A DNA stretch of 6,364 nucleotides from Pseudomonadota bacterium (GCA_023386865.1 JAEWIV010000348.1:1-6364); one strand, 5' to 3'; positions 1 to 5,477 are shown, counted from the stretch's first letter. The notes: generated by a model not told the origin, from the letters alone. Made by a program: numbers and translations.

Positions 1-422
1 AGCGCCTGGAGCAGGCCGAGGCCGAGAAGCATCTCGATCTGCACCTGTCAGGCATGTCGCGCCTGACCGGCATCGATTTCGCCAAGTACGACCTCGACCA
101 GCCGCTGCCGACGGACCTCACGACCAACGGGCATCAGTCGGCGCTCGCCAAGTGGGTCGGCAAGACGCCGCGGTCGATCCTGCAGAGCTATGCGCGCAAG
201 GGCGGCGTCGACTTCACCGGCACTGCCGACCATGTCGCCGGCATGATGCAGGAGATCATGGAGGAGGTGGGCGGCGACGGCTTCCTCATCTTCAACAGCT
301 ACTTCGACCGGCGCTACGTGATCGAAGTATGCGACGGCCTGGTGCCCGAACTGCAGCGCCGTGGGCTCACGCGCAAGGCGTACGCGCACAAGCATTTGCG
401 CGACAATCTGCTGGAGTTCTGA
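1..422 (+). CDS. NtaA/DmoA-type FMN-dependent monooxygenase, C-terminal part
   Basis: This is the 3' end of a gene entering from the left edge; 139 codons are readable from position 3 to a TGA at 420-422. The residues match the C-terminus of the nitrilotriacetate monooxygenase component A family (NtaA/SnaA/DszA/DmoA, luciferase-like fold). Visible marks are GIDFAKYDLDQPLP near the start, a GTADHVAGMMQEIMEE helix that resembles the family's GTPEQVAD segment, the DGFLIF strand, VPELQRRGL, and the LRDNL end. Full-length members are about 440-450 residues, so roughly two thirds lies outside. Known members are two-component enzymes that use FMNH2 from a separate reductase and oxygen to oxidise C-N or C-S bonds of small organic substrates. 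The substrate cannot be read from this fragment, and no reductase gene is in the window. The family call is firm; the reaction is unknown. Confidence 0.88.
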   Translation, partial: RLEQAEAEKHLDLHLSGMSRLTGIDFAKYDLDQPLPTDLTTNGHQSALAKWVGKTPRSILQSYARKGGVDFTGTADHVAGMMQEIMEEVGGDGFLIFNSYFDRRYVIEVCDGLVPELQRRGLTRKAYAHKHLRDNLLEF

Positions 423-450
423 GCGCACGGGGTCGTGCAGCGGTTCTCGG

Positions 451-466
451 CTTGACCTAGCTCAAG
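451..466. promoter_or_regulatory. Candidate FNR/FixK-type box (TTGA-N6-TCAA)
   Basis: CTTGACCTAGCTCAAG is a 16-bp dyad with one mismatched pair (456/461) around a CTAG centre. Its core TTGA-N6-TCAA is the conserved part of sites bound by FNR, FixK and Dnr regulators in alphaproteobacteria. The centre (458.5) lies 61.5 bp before the beta-glucosidase ATG. That would place a transcript start near 500 if the usual -41.5 activator spacing holds, leaving a 20-nt leader. The -10 match at 488-493 (CGAAAT) is poor, and the TTGACC at 452-457 has no -10 partner 17 bp away. The sequence match is seen directly; function is inferred. Confidence 0.45.
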
Positions 467-472
467 GCGGCT

Positions 473-486
473 CGGGCCACGGCCCG
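473..486. repeat. GC-rich perfect palindrome in the GH1 upstream region
   Basis: CGGGCC-AC-GGCCCG is perfectly symmetrical and lies 6 bp after the FNR/FixK-like box, between that box and the predicted transcript start. As RNA it could fold as a 5-bp stem with a CACG loop. No T-run follows, so it is a poor terminator for the monooxygenase gene. It could be a second operator or chance symmetry in GC-rich DNA. Confidence 0.3.
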
Positions 487-519
487 GCGAAATGAGCCAA
501 CGGAACGGGCCAGGCAAGC

Positions 520-1902
520 ATGACGGATCTGACTCGGGCGACCAGCCTGAATTCGCTCACCGCCGAAGTCGAAGCCGAACGCCATCTGTTGCCGCGCGAC
601 TTCGTGTGGGGCGTCTCGACGTCGGCCTACCAGATCGAGGGCGCGGCAACGGCGGACGGGCGAGGCCCCAGCGTGTGGGACGACTACTGCCGCGGGCCAA
701 ACCGCATCGCCAACGGCGACAACGGCGATGTCGCCTGCGATCACTATCATCGCTACGCCGAAGACATCGCCTTGATGCAGGGGCTGAGCGTACAGGCCTA
801 TCGGTTTTCGGTGGCCTGGCCGCGCGTCCTCCCTACCGGCCGCGGCGACGTCAACCCGGCCGGGCTGGCTTTCTACGACCGCCTGGTCGACGGGCTGCTG
901 GCGGCCGGCATCAAGCCTTGGATCTGCCTATACCACTGGGACCTGCCACAGGCGCTGCAGGACCGGGGAGGCTGGCTCGACCGTGACATCGTCGGCTGGT
1001 TCGCCGACTACACCGCGCTGATCGCGCGCCGCTTCGCCGACCGTGTCGAGCATTTCGCCACCTTCAACGAACCATCGGTGTTCACGCTGTTCGGCTATGG
1101 TTTCGCCTGGCATCCGCCGGGCCTGATCGCTCCGGCTTCCCTGCACCAGGCTATTCATCACGTGAACCTGGCGCATGGCGCGGGCATCGATGCGTTGCGC
1201 GCCCATGCTCCCAAGGCCGCGGTCGGCGCCATTCACAACGTGCAGCCGGCGCGCCCGGTCGCGCCGACGGCGGGCGACGAGGCGGCGGCGGCGCGGCTCG
1301 ATGCCTACTGGAACAGGGCCTTCCCCGAGCCGCAGATCCTCGGCCACTATCCGCCCGCCCTGGCGAGCGCCATCGAACCCTATGTCGTCGCCGGCGACAT
1401 GGAGAGGATCTGCCGGAAGGTCGACTGGTTCGGGCTAAACCACTACTCGCCGATCTACGCCAGGGCCGACAGGTCCGCGCCGCTCGGGTTCGCCTGGGCC
1501 GACGCGCCGGACAACGTCCCGAAAACACAGATCGGCTGGCAGGTCGATCCGCAGGCCTTTCGTGACACCCTTGTCGAGCTGGACCGGCTCTATCACCTGC
1601 CGATCTACGTGCTCGAGAACGGCGCCGGCGCACCCGACAAGCTCGATCCTTCGGGCAATGTGGTCGACCTCGAGCGGGTCGGGTATCTCGCCACCTACCT
1701 GGCGGCGATGCACGCCGCCGTCGCGGCCGGAGCCGACGTTCGCGGCTATTTCGTCTGGTCCTTGCTCGACAATTTCGAGTGGGGCGCAGGCTACGGCAAC
1801 CGGTTCGGTCTGGTCTATGTCGACTATCCGACGCAGCGACGGATTCCCAAGGCGTCTGCGCATTGGTATGCCAACCTGATTCGCGTCGTCGTCGGCAAGT
1901 AG
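520..1902 (+). CDS. Beta-glucosidase, glycoside hydrolase family 1
   Basis: A complete 460-residue GH1 enzyme, within the usual 440-480. It hydrolyses terminal beta-glycosides such as cellobiose or plant aryl-glucosides with retention of configuration. The (beta/alpha)8 barrel landmarks appear in order: FVWGVSTSAYQIEGA with glycone-binding Gln38, YRFSVAWPRVLP (94-105), LYHWDLPQAL with His139-Trp140, TFNEP with acid/base Glu184, YVLENGAG with nucleophile Glu366, and WSLLDNFEWGAGY with Glu420-Trp421. There is no signal peptide, so it is probably cytosolic and needs an uptake system that is not in the window. ATG 520 is the only ATG after the in-frame stop at 493; its ribosome site is weak (GGAACGGG, 502-509). 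It leaves about 22 residues before the conserved core. The nucleophile motif reads L-E-N-G rather than the commoner T-E-N-G, which is tolerated in the family. Which glycoside is preferred cannot be told. Confidence 0.96.
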   Translation: MTDLTRATSLNSLTAEVEAERHLLPRDFVWGVSTSAYQIEGAATADGRGPSVWDDYCRGPNRIANGDNGDVACDHYHRYAEDIALMQGLSVQAYRFSVAWPRVLPTGRGDVNPAGLAFYDRLVDGLLAAGIKPWICLYHWDLPQALQDRGGWLDRDIVGWFADYTALIARRFADRVEHFATFNEPSVFTLFGYGFAWHPPGLIAPASLHQAIHHVNLAHGAGIDALRAHAPKAAVGAIHNVQPARPVAPTAGDEAAAARLDAYWNRAFPEPQILGHYPPALASAIEPYVVAGDMERICRKVDWFGLNHYSPIYARADRSAPLGFAWADAPDNVPKTQIGWQVDPQAFRDTLVELDRLYHLPIYVLENGAGAPDKLDPSGNVVDLERVGYLATYLAAMHAAVAAGADVRGYFVWSLLDNFEWGAGYGNRFGLVYVDYPTQRRIPKASAHWYANLIRVVVGK

Positions 1903-1929
1903 CGCAACGAAGGGCGAGCGGCGCGGGTC

Positions 1930-1945
1930 GGCGATGCCGATCGCC
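1930..1945 (+). terminator. Possible weak terminator after the beta-glucosidase
   Basis: GGCGAT-GCCG-ATCGCC is a perfect 6-bp stem with a 4-nt loop, 27 bp after the beta-glucosidase stop, followed by TTCATC. The T content of the tail is low, so intrinsic termination is uncertain. It is the only plus-strand hairpin candidate before the convergent trpG terminators. Confidence 0.35.
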
Positions 1946-1997
1946 TTCATCGAAGAGTCATTCCAGTGCGGCTCATGGGCTCTGCGATCCCAAAAGA

Positions 1998-2017
1998 CGC
2001 GCCACTGAAGTGGCGCG
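1998..2017 (-). terminator. Distal terminator hairpin for trpG
   Basis: On the minus strand this is an 8-bp GC-rich stem (CGCGCCAC with GTGGCGCG) closed by a TTCA loop and followed directly by TCTTTTG, a short T-run. It lies 56 bp beyond the trpG stop. The plus-strand side has no T-run (CTCCCGG), so it is oriented for trpG, although it could also impede read-through from the beta-glucosidase. It resembles the proximal hairpin at 2044-2061 in layout and may be a copy of a dispersed palindrome. Confidence 0.6.
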
Positions 2018-2043
2018 CTCCCGGCAAAGACAAAGAATTATGA

Positions 2044-2061
2044 GCGGACCCGGAGGTCCGC
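2044..2061 (-). terminator. Proximal terminator hairpin for trpG
   Basis: Read on the minus strand, GCGGACC-TCCG-GGTCCGC forms a perfect 7-bp stem with a 4-nt loop, starting 12 nt after the trpG stop. It is followed by TCATAATTCTTTGTC, which is unusually T/A-rich for this DNA. This supports an intrinsic terminator with a discontinuous T-run. Confidence 0.6.
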
Positions 2062-2072
2062 GCTTGGCAAGC

Positions 2073-2675
2073 CTAAGCCGCCTTCTTGTTCTGCTGCCCG
2101 GGGTGCTCGCCGGCGATCTTGAGGAAGTTCTCCAGGATCTTGTGGCCGTGCTCCGAGGCGATGCTCTCGGGATGGAACTGCACGCCATGGATGGGCAGCG
2201 ACTTGTGGCGCAGGCCCATGATGATGTCGCCGGTCTCGGCGGTGACTTCGAGGTCCTTCGGGAAGCCCGCGCGGTCGACGACCAGGGAATGATAGCGGGT
2301 CGCCTGGAAGGGCGAGGGTACGTCTTCGAACACGCTCTGGTTCGTGTGCTCGATGCCCGACAGCTTGCCGTGCATGGGCGTCGGCGCGCGCACGACCTTG
2401 CCGCCGAACACCTGACCGATCGCCTGGTGGCCGAGGCACACGCCGAGCAGGGGAAGCTCGGCCTTCGCCGCCGCCTTGATCAGGTCCATGCAGATGCCGG
2501 CTTCGTTGGGTGTGCAAGGGCCGGGCGAGAGCACGATCCCTGCAGGTTTCAGCGCCATCGCCTCATCGACGGTGATCTGGTCGTTGCGATGGACGATGCA
2601 GCGCGCACCCAGGTCGCCCAGGAAGTGGACGAGGTTGTAAGTAAAACTGTCATAATTATCGATCAACAGAAGCAC
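2073..2675 (-). CDS. trpG: Anthranilate/aminodeoxychorismate synthase glutamine amidotransferase subunit
   Basis: A complete class I glutamine amidotransferase of 200 residues, matching TrpG/PabA length. It releases ammonia from glutamine and passes it to a TrpE or PabB partner, making anthranilate (tryptophan) or aminodeoxychorismate (folate). The catalytic triad is intact: Cys80 in LGVCLGHQ, and His168 and Glu170 in QFHPES. DNYDSFTYNL lies at the N-terminus and the PGPCTP glutamine-site loop at 51-56. The GTG at 2675 is chosen because GGAG (2682-2685) precedes it by six bases and the protein then begins VLLLIDNYDS, as in the family. The upstream ATG at 2735 would add 20 atypical residues. 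No trpE, trpD, trpC or pabB is adjacent, so it stands alone, and trpG and pabA cannot be separated by sequence; one protein may serve both enzymes. The last residues (QQNKKAA) are a basic tail. Confidence 0.93.
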   Translation of the reverse strand: MLLLIDNYDSFTYNLVHFLGDLGARCIVHRNDQITVDEAMALKPAGIVLSPGPCTPNEAGICMDLIKAAAKAELPLLGVCLGHQAIGQVFGGKVVRAPTPMHGKLSGIEHTNQSVFEDVPSPFQATRYHSLVVDRAGFPKDLEVTAETGDIIMGLRHKSLPIHGVQFHPESIASEHGHKILENFLKIAGEHPGQQNKKAA

Positions 2676-2683
2676 GGGCCACT

Positions 2684-2694
2684 CCAAGCGTTGG
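2684..2694 (-). promoter_or_regulatory. trpG: Short dyad overlapping the trpG ribosome binding site
   Basis: CCAA-GCG-TTGG is symmetrical and includes part of the trpG GGAG Shine-Dalgarno sequence (2682-2685 on the minus strand). A 4-bp stem with a 3-nt loop could partly mask the ribosome site, or this may be chance. It is recorded because it bears on the GTG start choice. Confidence 0.25.
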
Positions 2695-2705
2695 CAGCGA
2701 CTATA

Positions 2706-2723
2706 GGGGCCGAGTGCCGCCCC
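2706..2723 (-). promoter_or_regulatory. Hairpin in the trpG upstream region
   Basis: Five-base arms GGGGC (2706-2710) and GCCCC (2719-2723) flank an 8-nt loop. On the minus strand the hairpin is followed by TATAGTCG rather than a T-run, so it is not a clear attenuator terminator. It lies between the larger inverted repeat (2726-2764) and the trpG start. Confidence 0.25.
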
Positions 2724-2725
2724 TG

Positions 2726-2764
2726 CGACTCTCATTCTTCATCACAAGTGCCGATTGAGAGTCG
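2726..2764. promoter_or_regulatory. 9-bp inverted repeat between trpG and the kinase gene
   Basis: CGACTCTCA (2726-2734) and TGAGAGTCG (2756-2764) are perfect reverse complements separated by 21 bp. The pairing continues inward after one mismatch (2736-2737 with 2753-2754). It sits in the 141-bp divergent region, about 51 bp before the trpG GTG and 52 bp before the kinase TTG. It could be an operator for one or both genes or a leader-RNA stem. A second small dyad, TGCAG-N6-CTGCA (2765-2780), abuts it on the kinase side. No good -35/-10 pair was found on either strand. Confidence 0.45.
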
Positions 2765-2816
2765 TGCAGCTGTCACTGCAAAGGCGTACTCTTGTCTCTG
2801 GCACCAGGGGAGTCCA

Positions 2817-3956
2817 TTGGCCGACACCGCGTACGGATCGACGCTGCTCGAGCGTCAGATCGGCGTTCTCGAGATGATTGCGCGCGACGCGCCGCTCGAC
2901 GACGTGCTGGAGAGAATCTGCCGCATGGCCGAGGCGTTCGCGTCCGGCGGCGTGGCGGGCGTGACGGTGCTCGAGCGCGGCGGCATGACCTTCGAGCACT
3001 GCGTCATGCCGTCGGCCCCGACCTTCGCCGCTGGCATTCCGGGCGTCGAGGTCGGGCCGCCGCATCCCGGCACCTGCGCCGCGGCGGTCTTCGGCGGCAC
3101 TCCGATCGTCTCCAACGACATCGAGAACGACGAGCGCTTCGATCCGCTGTGGCGCAAGCTCAACACCGATCACGGCGTGCGCGCCATCCGCTCGCGCCCC
3201 GTCTGCTCGGCCGACGGACGCGTGCTCGGCAGCTTCTTCCTGGCCTTCAAGGATGCGGCACCGGATCCGTGGCCCGACGAGATCGAGGCGATCTGCGCCC
3301 GCCTCGCAGGGCTCGCGCTCGACCGGCATCGGGCCACCGAACGGCAGACGCTGATCGTCGGTGAGATGCAGCATCGCCTGAAGAACCTGTTCGCCGCGGT
3401 GCTCTCGATCGCGGCGCAGACGTCGCATGGCGGGATGACGACCGCAGAGTTCCTGAAGGCCTTCGAAGGTCGCATCCTGGCGCTCGCCAACGCCCACGAT
3501 CTGCTCATGCGCGACGAATCGGCGGACCTCGCCGATCTCACCCGGCGTATCGTGGCGCCGTTCGGGGGCGAGGACTCGGTCGAGATAACGGGCCAGCCGT
3601 TCAAGGTGGCGCCGTCGGCCGTCGTGCCGTTCAGCCTCGTGCTGCACGAGCTCGCCACCAACGCGGCCAAGTACGGCGCGCTGTCGAGCGGCGAGGGCAG
3701 GGCGCGCGTTTCCTGGAAGTCCTATCGCGGCGAGCACGGCGAGAGGCGGTTCAAGTTCAAGTGGGAGGAGCGGGGCGGCCCGCACGTCGTGCCGCCGCGG
3801 CGCAGCGGCTTCGGCACGCTCCTGATGAAGCGCGCCTTCGCCGACGTCGAGGGCCAGTCGCGGCTGGTCCATGCGCCCGACGGCCTGCGCTTCCGCATCG
3901 ATGCGCCGATGAGCGGCCGGCTCGGCCGCCTGCACGAGGCCTCGAAAAGGTCGTAG
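2817..3956 (+). CDS. GAF-domain HWE-family sensor histidine kinase
   Basis: A complete 379-residue soluble histidine kinase with no membrane segment or signal peptide. A GAF sensor domain spans about residues 20-165 (LERICRMAEAF; PHPGTCAAAV; IVSNDIENDERFDPLW; GSFFLAF). The phosphoacceptor His186 lies in GEMQHRLKNLFAAVLSIA. The HWE signature is present: the N-box histidine His277 in LHELATNAAKYGALS, and Trp316-Glu-Glu318 followed by RGGP. A GFGTLLM glycine-rich box completes the ATPase. The TTG at 2817 is preferred because AGGGGAG (2806-2812) precedes it by four bases. The open frame runs much further upstream, but that part is antisense to trpG; the ATG at 2874 would clip the sensor domain. 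No response regulator is adjacent, so it is an orphan. Related orphan HWE kinases often feed the PhyR general stress response; that role here is inference. The GAF ligand is unknown. Confidence 0.92.
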   Translation: MADTAYGSTLLERQIGVLEMIARDAPLDDVLERICRMAEAFASGGVAGVTVLERGGMTFEHCVMPSAPTFAAGIPGVEVGPPHPGTCAAAVFGGTPIVSNDIENDERFDPLWRKLNTDHGVRAIRSRPVCSADGRVLGSFFLAFKDAAPDPWPDEIEAICARLAGLALDRHRATERQTLIVGEMQHRLKNLFAAVLSIAAQTSHGGMTTAEFLKAFEGRILALANAHDLLMRDESADLADLTRRIVAPFGGEDSVEITGQPFKVAPSAVVPFSLVLHELATNAAKYGALSSGEGRARVSWKSYRGEHGERRFKFKWEERGGPHVVPPRRSGFGTLLMKRAFADVEGQSRLVHAPDGLRFRIDAPMSGRLGRLHEASKRS

Positions 3957-3960
3957 CCGC

Positions 3961-3993
3961 ACGGCCACGTCATTGCGGTAATGTGACGGCCAC
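3961..3993. promoter_or_regulatory. Symmetrical repeat element before the transporter gene
   Basis: Two identical 8-bp copies of ACGGCCAC (3961-3968 and 3986-3993) flank, each at a distance of 2 bp, the inverted repeat CATT-GCGGT-AATG (3971-3983). The whole 33-bp element fills most of the 57-bp gap between the kinase stop and the transporter start. It may be an operator, but such a short arrangement can arise by chance. Confidence 0.25.
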
Positions 3994-4013
3994 AAGACTA
4001 CGAAGAAACGAAC

Positions 4014-4898
4014 TTGGTCGTCGAACCCCTCATCATCGGGCTGCTGCTGCTGGCCGGCCTGATGCACGCGTCGTGGAACGCCATCCTGAAGTCGGACACG
4101 TCGGACCGGCTGACGACCTTCGGCGTGATCATGACCACCGGCACCGTGATGGGCCTGGTGGCCGTGCCGTTCCTGCCGGCGATCGAGCCTGGCGCGTGGA
4201 AGTACCTCGCCTCGTCGGTCGCGATCCACGTCCTCTACTACGTGTTCCTCCTCAAGGCCTATTCCTATGGCGACCTCAGCCACACCTATCCGATCGCCCG
4301 CGGGTTGGGGCCGCTCCTGGTGGCGCTGGTGTCCGGCCGCTTCATCGGCGAGCACCTGCGGGCCCAGGACATCGTCGGCGTCGTGTTGTTGAGCTGCGGG
4401 CTGATCGCGCTCGCCATGCCTCTGAAATCGGTGGTGCCGCGGCCGGGCGGCCGGCACGGGCTCGCCACGCTGTTCGCGGTGCTCACGGGCATCACGATTG
4501 CGGGATACATCATCGCCGACGGACTCGGTGTGCGCGCTGCCGGACCGACCTTTGCGCATCGCCTGTCGTATATCGCCTGGCTCTGCGTCGTCGAAGGCCC
4601 GTGGCTGCTGCTGCTGGCGGTGGTGCTCAGGCCACGCGCGGTGTGGGTGCATCTCGGCCGGAACTGGTGGCGCGGCGTGGTCGGCGGCCTGATCGCCAAT
4701 ACGGGCTACGGCATCGCGATCTACGCGCTCGTTCTCGGTCCGATGGCGCACGTCGCGGCGCTGCGCGAGACATCGGTGCTGTTCGGCGCCCTGATGGGCA
4801 CGCTGCTGCTCGGCGAGCCGTTCGGCGTGAGACGCGTGGCGGCCGCGGCGGTGATCGTGATCGGGCTGGTGCTGATGAACGGCCCGCAGCTCATGTGA
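4014..4898 (+). CDS. EamA/DMT-family inner-membrane transporter
   Basis: A complete 294-residue integral membrane protein of the drug/metabolite transporter superfamily. It has about ten hydrophobic helices in two EamA repeats. LHASWN-type residues occur in the first helix (GLMHASWNAILKSD). The first repeat ends with ARGLGPLLVAL, then GEHLRAQDIVGVVLLSCGL; the second ends with LRETSVLFGALMGTLLLGEP and VIGLVLM. Family members export or exchange amino acids, nucleosides and other small metabolites; the substrate here is not evident. TTG 4014 is the only possible start between the in-frame stop at 3984 and the first helix. The purine-rich GAAGAAACGAA precedes it, and starting at the next Met would delete most of helix 1. 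It follows the kinase by 57 bp on the same strand and may be co-transcribed with it. Its stop overlaps the end of the convergent gene by 8 bp. Confidence 0.9.
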   Translation: MVVEPLIIGLLLLAGLMHASWNAILKSDTSDRLTTFGVIMTTGTVMGLVAVPFLPAIEPGAWKYLASSVAIHVLYYVFLLKAYSYGDLSHTYPIARGLGPLLVALVSGRFIGEHLRAQDIVGVVLLSCGLIALAMPLKSVVPRPGGRHGLATLFAVLTGITIAGYIIADGLGVRAAGPTFAHRLSYIAWLCVVEGPWLLLLAVVLRPRAVWVHLGRNWWRGVVGGLIANTGYGIAIYALVLGPMAHVAALRETSVLFGALMGTLLLGEPFGVRRVAAAAVIVIGLVLMNGPQLM

Positions 4899-5442
4899 GC
4901 GGCCGCATCTCGACCTCGAGCCGGGCCAGGCGGTCGAACAGCCTGCAGCGGTGCTGGATGGGCCACCAGCCGTACAGCACGATGTCGAGCGGACCCCACA
5001 TGGCGACCCAGCCCACGATCAACAGGCCCTCGGCCACGATATGCGCCGTGGTCGAGTCGGAGCCGAGCAGGAGGCTGCGGGCGAACAGGCAGGCGGCAAG
5101 GAAGGCGACCCCGATCAGCAGCGCCGTGCGGCCGCGCCGCCACATGCCGCGCAGCAGCCGCCGCTCGCTGTCGCGCCGAAGCTCGAAATGGTGGCGGATG
5201 GAAGCCGGAACCTGCCGGGCCTCCGGTCGCGCCAGCTCCTCGGCGGGCAGCATGACCACCAGCCGTATGGGGTGGCCGCCGGCGTCCTCGGCCGACCCGA
5301 CGATGTAGTCGTCGGCCGCGGCCTCGAGCTCCTTTTCGTGGAAGGGTGCCGGGTCGAGCGAATTGTATAGCCGCGGGATACGATCGAGACGCAACTCGAC
5401 TGCGACGGTGTCGGCCTTGTCCGTATTGTGATTCGCTGCCAT
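4891..5442 (-). CDS. Conserved two-helix membrane protein of unknown function
   Basis: A complete 183-residue protein whose function I do not recognise. Residues 1-105 are soluble and charged, with a segment DPAPFHEKELEAAADDYIVG (30-49) that looks conserved; I recall similar uncharacterised bacterial proteins but have no name for them. Two hydrophobic helices follow (about 106-126 and 134-159), the second rich in Trp (GWVAMWGPLDIVLYGWWPI). A short basic/acidic tail ends the protein. There is no signal peptide, so the N-terminal domain is probably cytoplasmic, with a helical hairpin in the inner membrane. Start ATG 5442 has only a weak purine-rich ribosome site (GAGACCGAG). It converges on the transporter with an 8-bp stop-codon overlap and diverges from the acyl-CoA synthetase gene. 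Codon use matches its neighbours, which supports a real gene. Confidence 0.82.
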   Translation of the reverse strand: MAANHNTDKADTVAVELRLDRIPRLYNSLDPAPFHEKELEAAADDYIVGSAEDAGGHPIRLVVMLPAEELARPEARQVPASIRHHFELRRDSERRLLRGMWRRGRTALLIGVAFLAACLFARSLLLGSDSTTAHIVAEGLLIVGWVAMWGPLDIVLYGWWPIQHRCRLFDRLARLEVEMRPLT

Positions 5443-5466
5443 GGCTCGGTCTCGATTGTCTGCGAC

Positions 5467-5475
5467 GGGACGAAG
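5467..5475 (+). promoter_or_regulatory. Ribosome binding site of the acyl-CoA synthetase/Pat-like gene
   Basis: GGGACGAAG precedes ATG 5478; the GGGA part is seven bases away. This favours ATG 5478 over the ATGs at 5502 and 5505, and the resulting N-terminus (MSTRNLD) is typical of the family. Confidence 0.5.
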
Positions 5476-5477
5476 CG

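Noticed and set aside
452..480. Sigma-70-type promoter using TTGACC as a -35 box
   Set aside because: The bases 17 bp downstream (GGCCAC) do not resemble a -10 element; the dyad reading as an FNR/FixK box fits better.
502..530. GGAAC as the -35 half of an EcfG (general stress) promoter
   Set aside because: No CGTT-like -10 half occurs 16-17 bp downstream, and the spot is too close to the beta-glucosidase start codon.
2073..2735. Longer trpG starting at the ATG at 2735
   Set aside because: It would add 20 residues absent from the family, whereas GTG 2675 has a well-spaced GGAG and gives the expected N-terminus.
2690..2764. Tryptophan attenuator with leader peptide before trpG
   Set aside because: Hairpins exist, but there is no short Trp-rich open frame and no T-run after the last hairpin, so a classical attenuator cannot be supported.
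1779..2816. Upstream extension of the kinase reading frame to position 1779 (725 codons in all)
   Set aside because: The extension is low-complexity, Arg/Ala-rich, crosses the end of the beta-glucosidase and lies antisense to trpG, which has intact catalytic residues. A strong ribosome site and TTG at 2817 mark the real start.
2742..4751. 669-codon open frame on the minus strand
   Set aside because: It is antisense to the kinase and transporter. Its translation is Arg/His/Asp-rich without any domain pattern, as expected for the shadow of high-GC genes.
3761..5308. 515-codon plus-strand open frame
   Set aside because: It spans three real genes in the wrong frame and has an Arg/Ala/Pro-rich composition with no recognisable motif.
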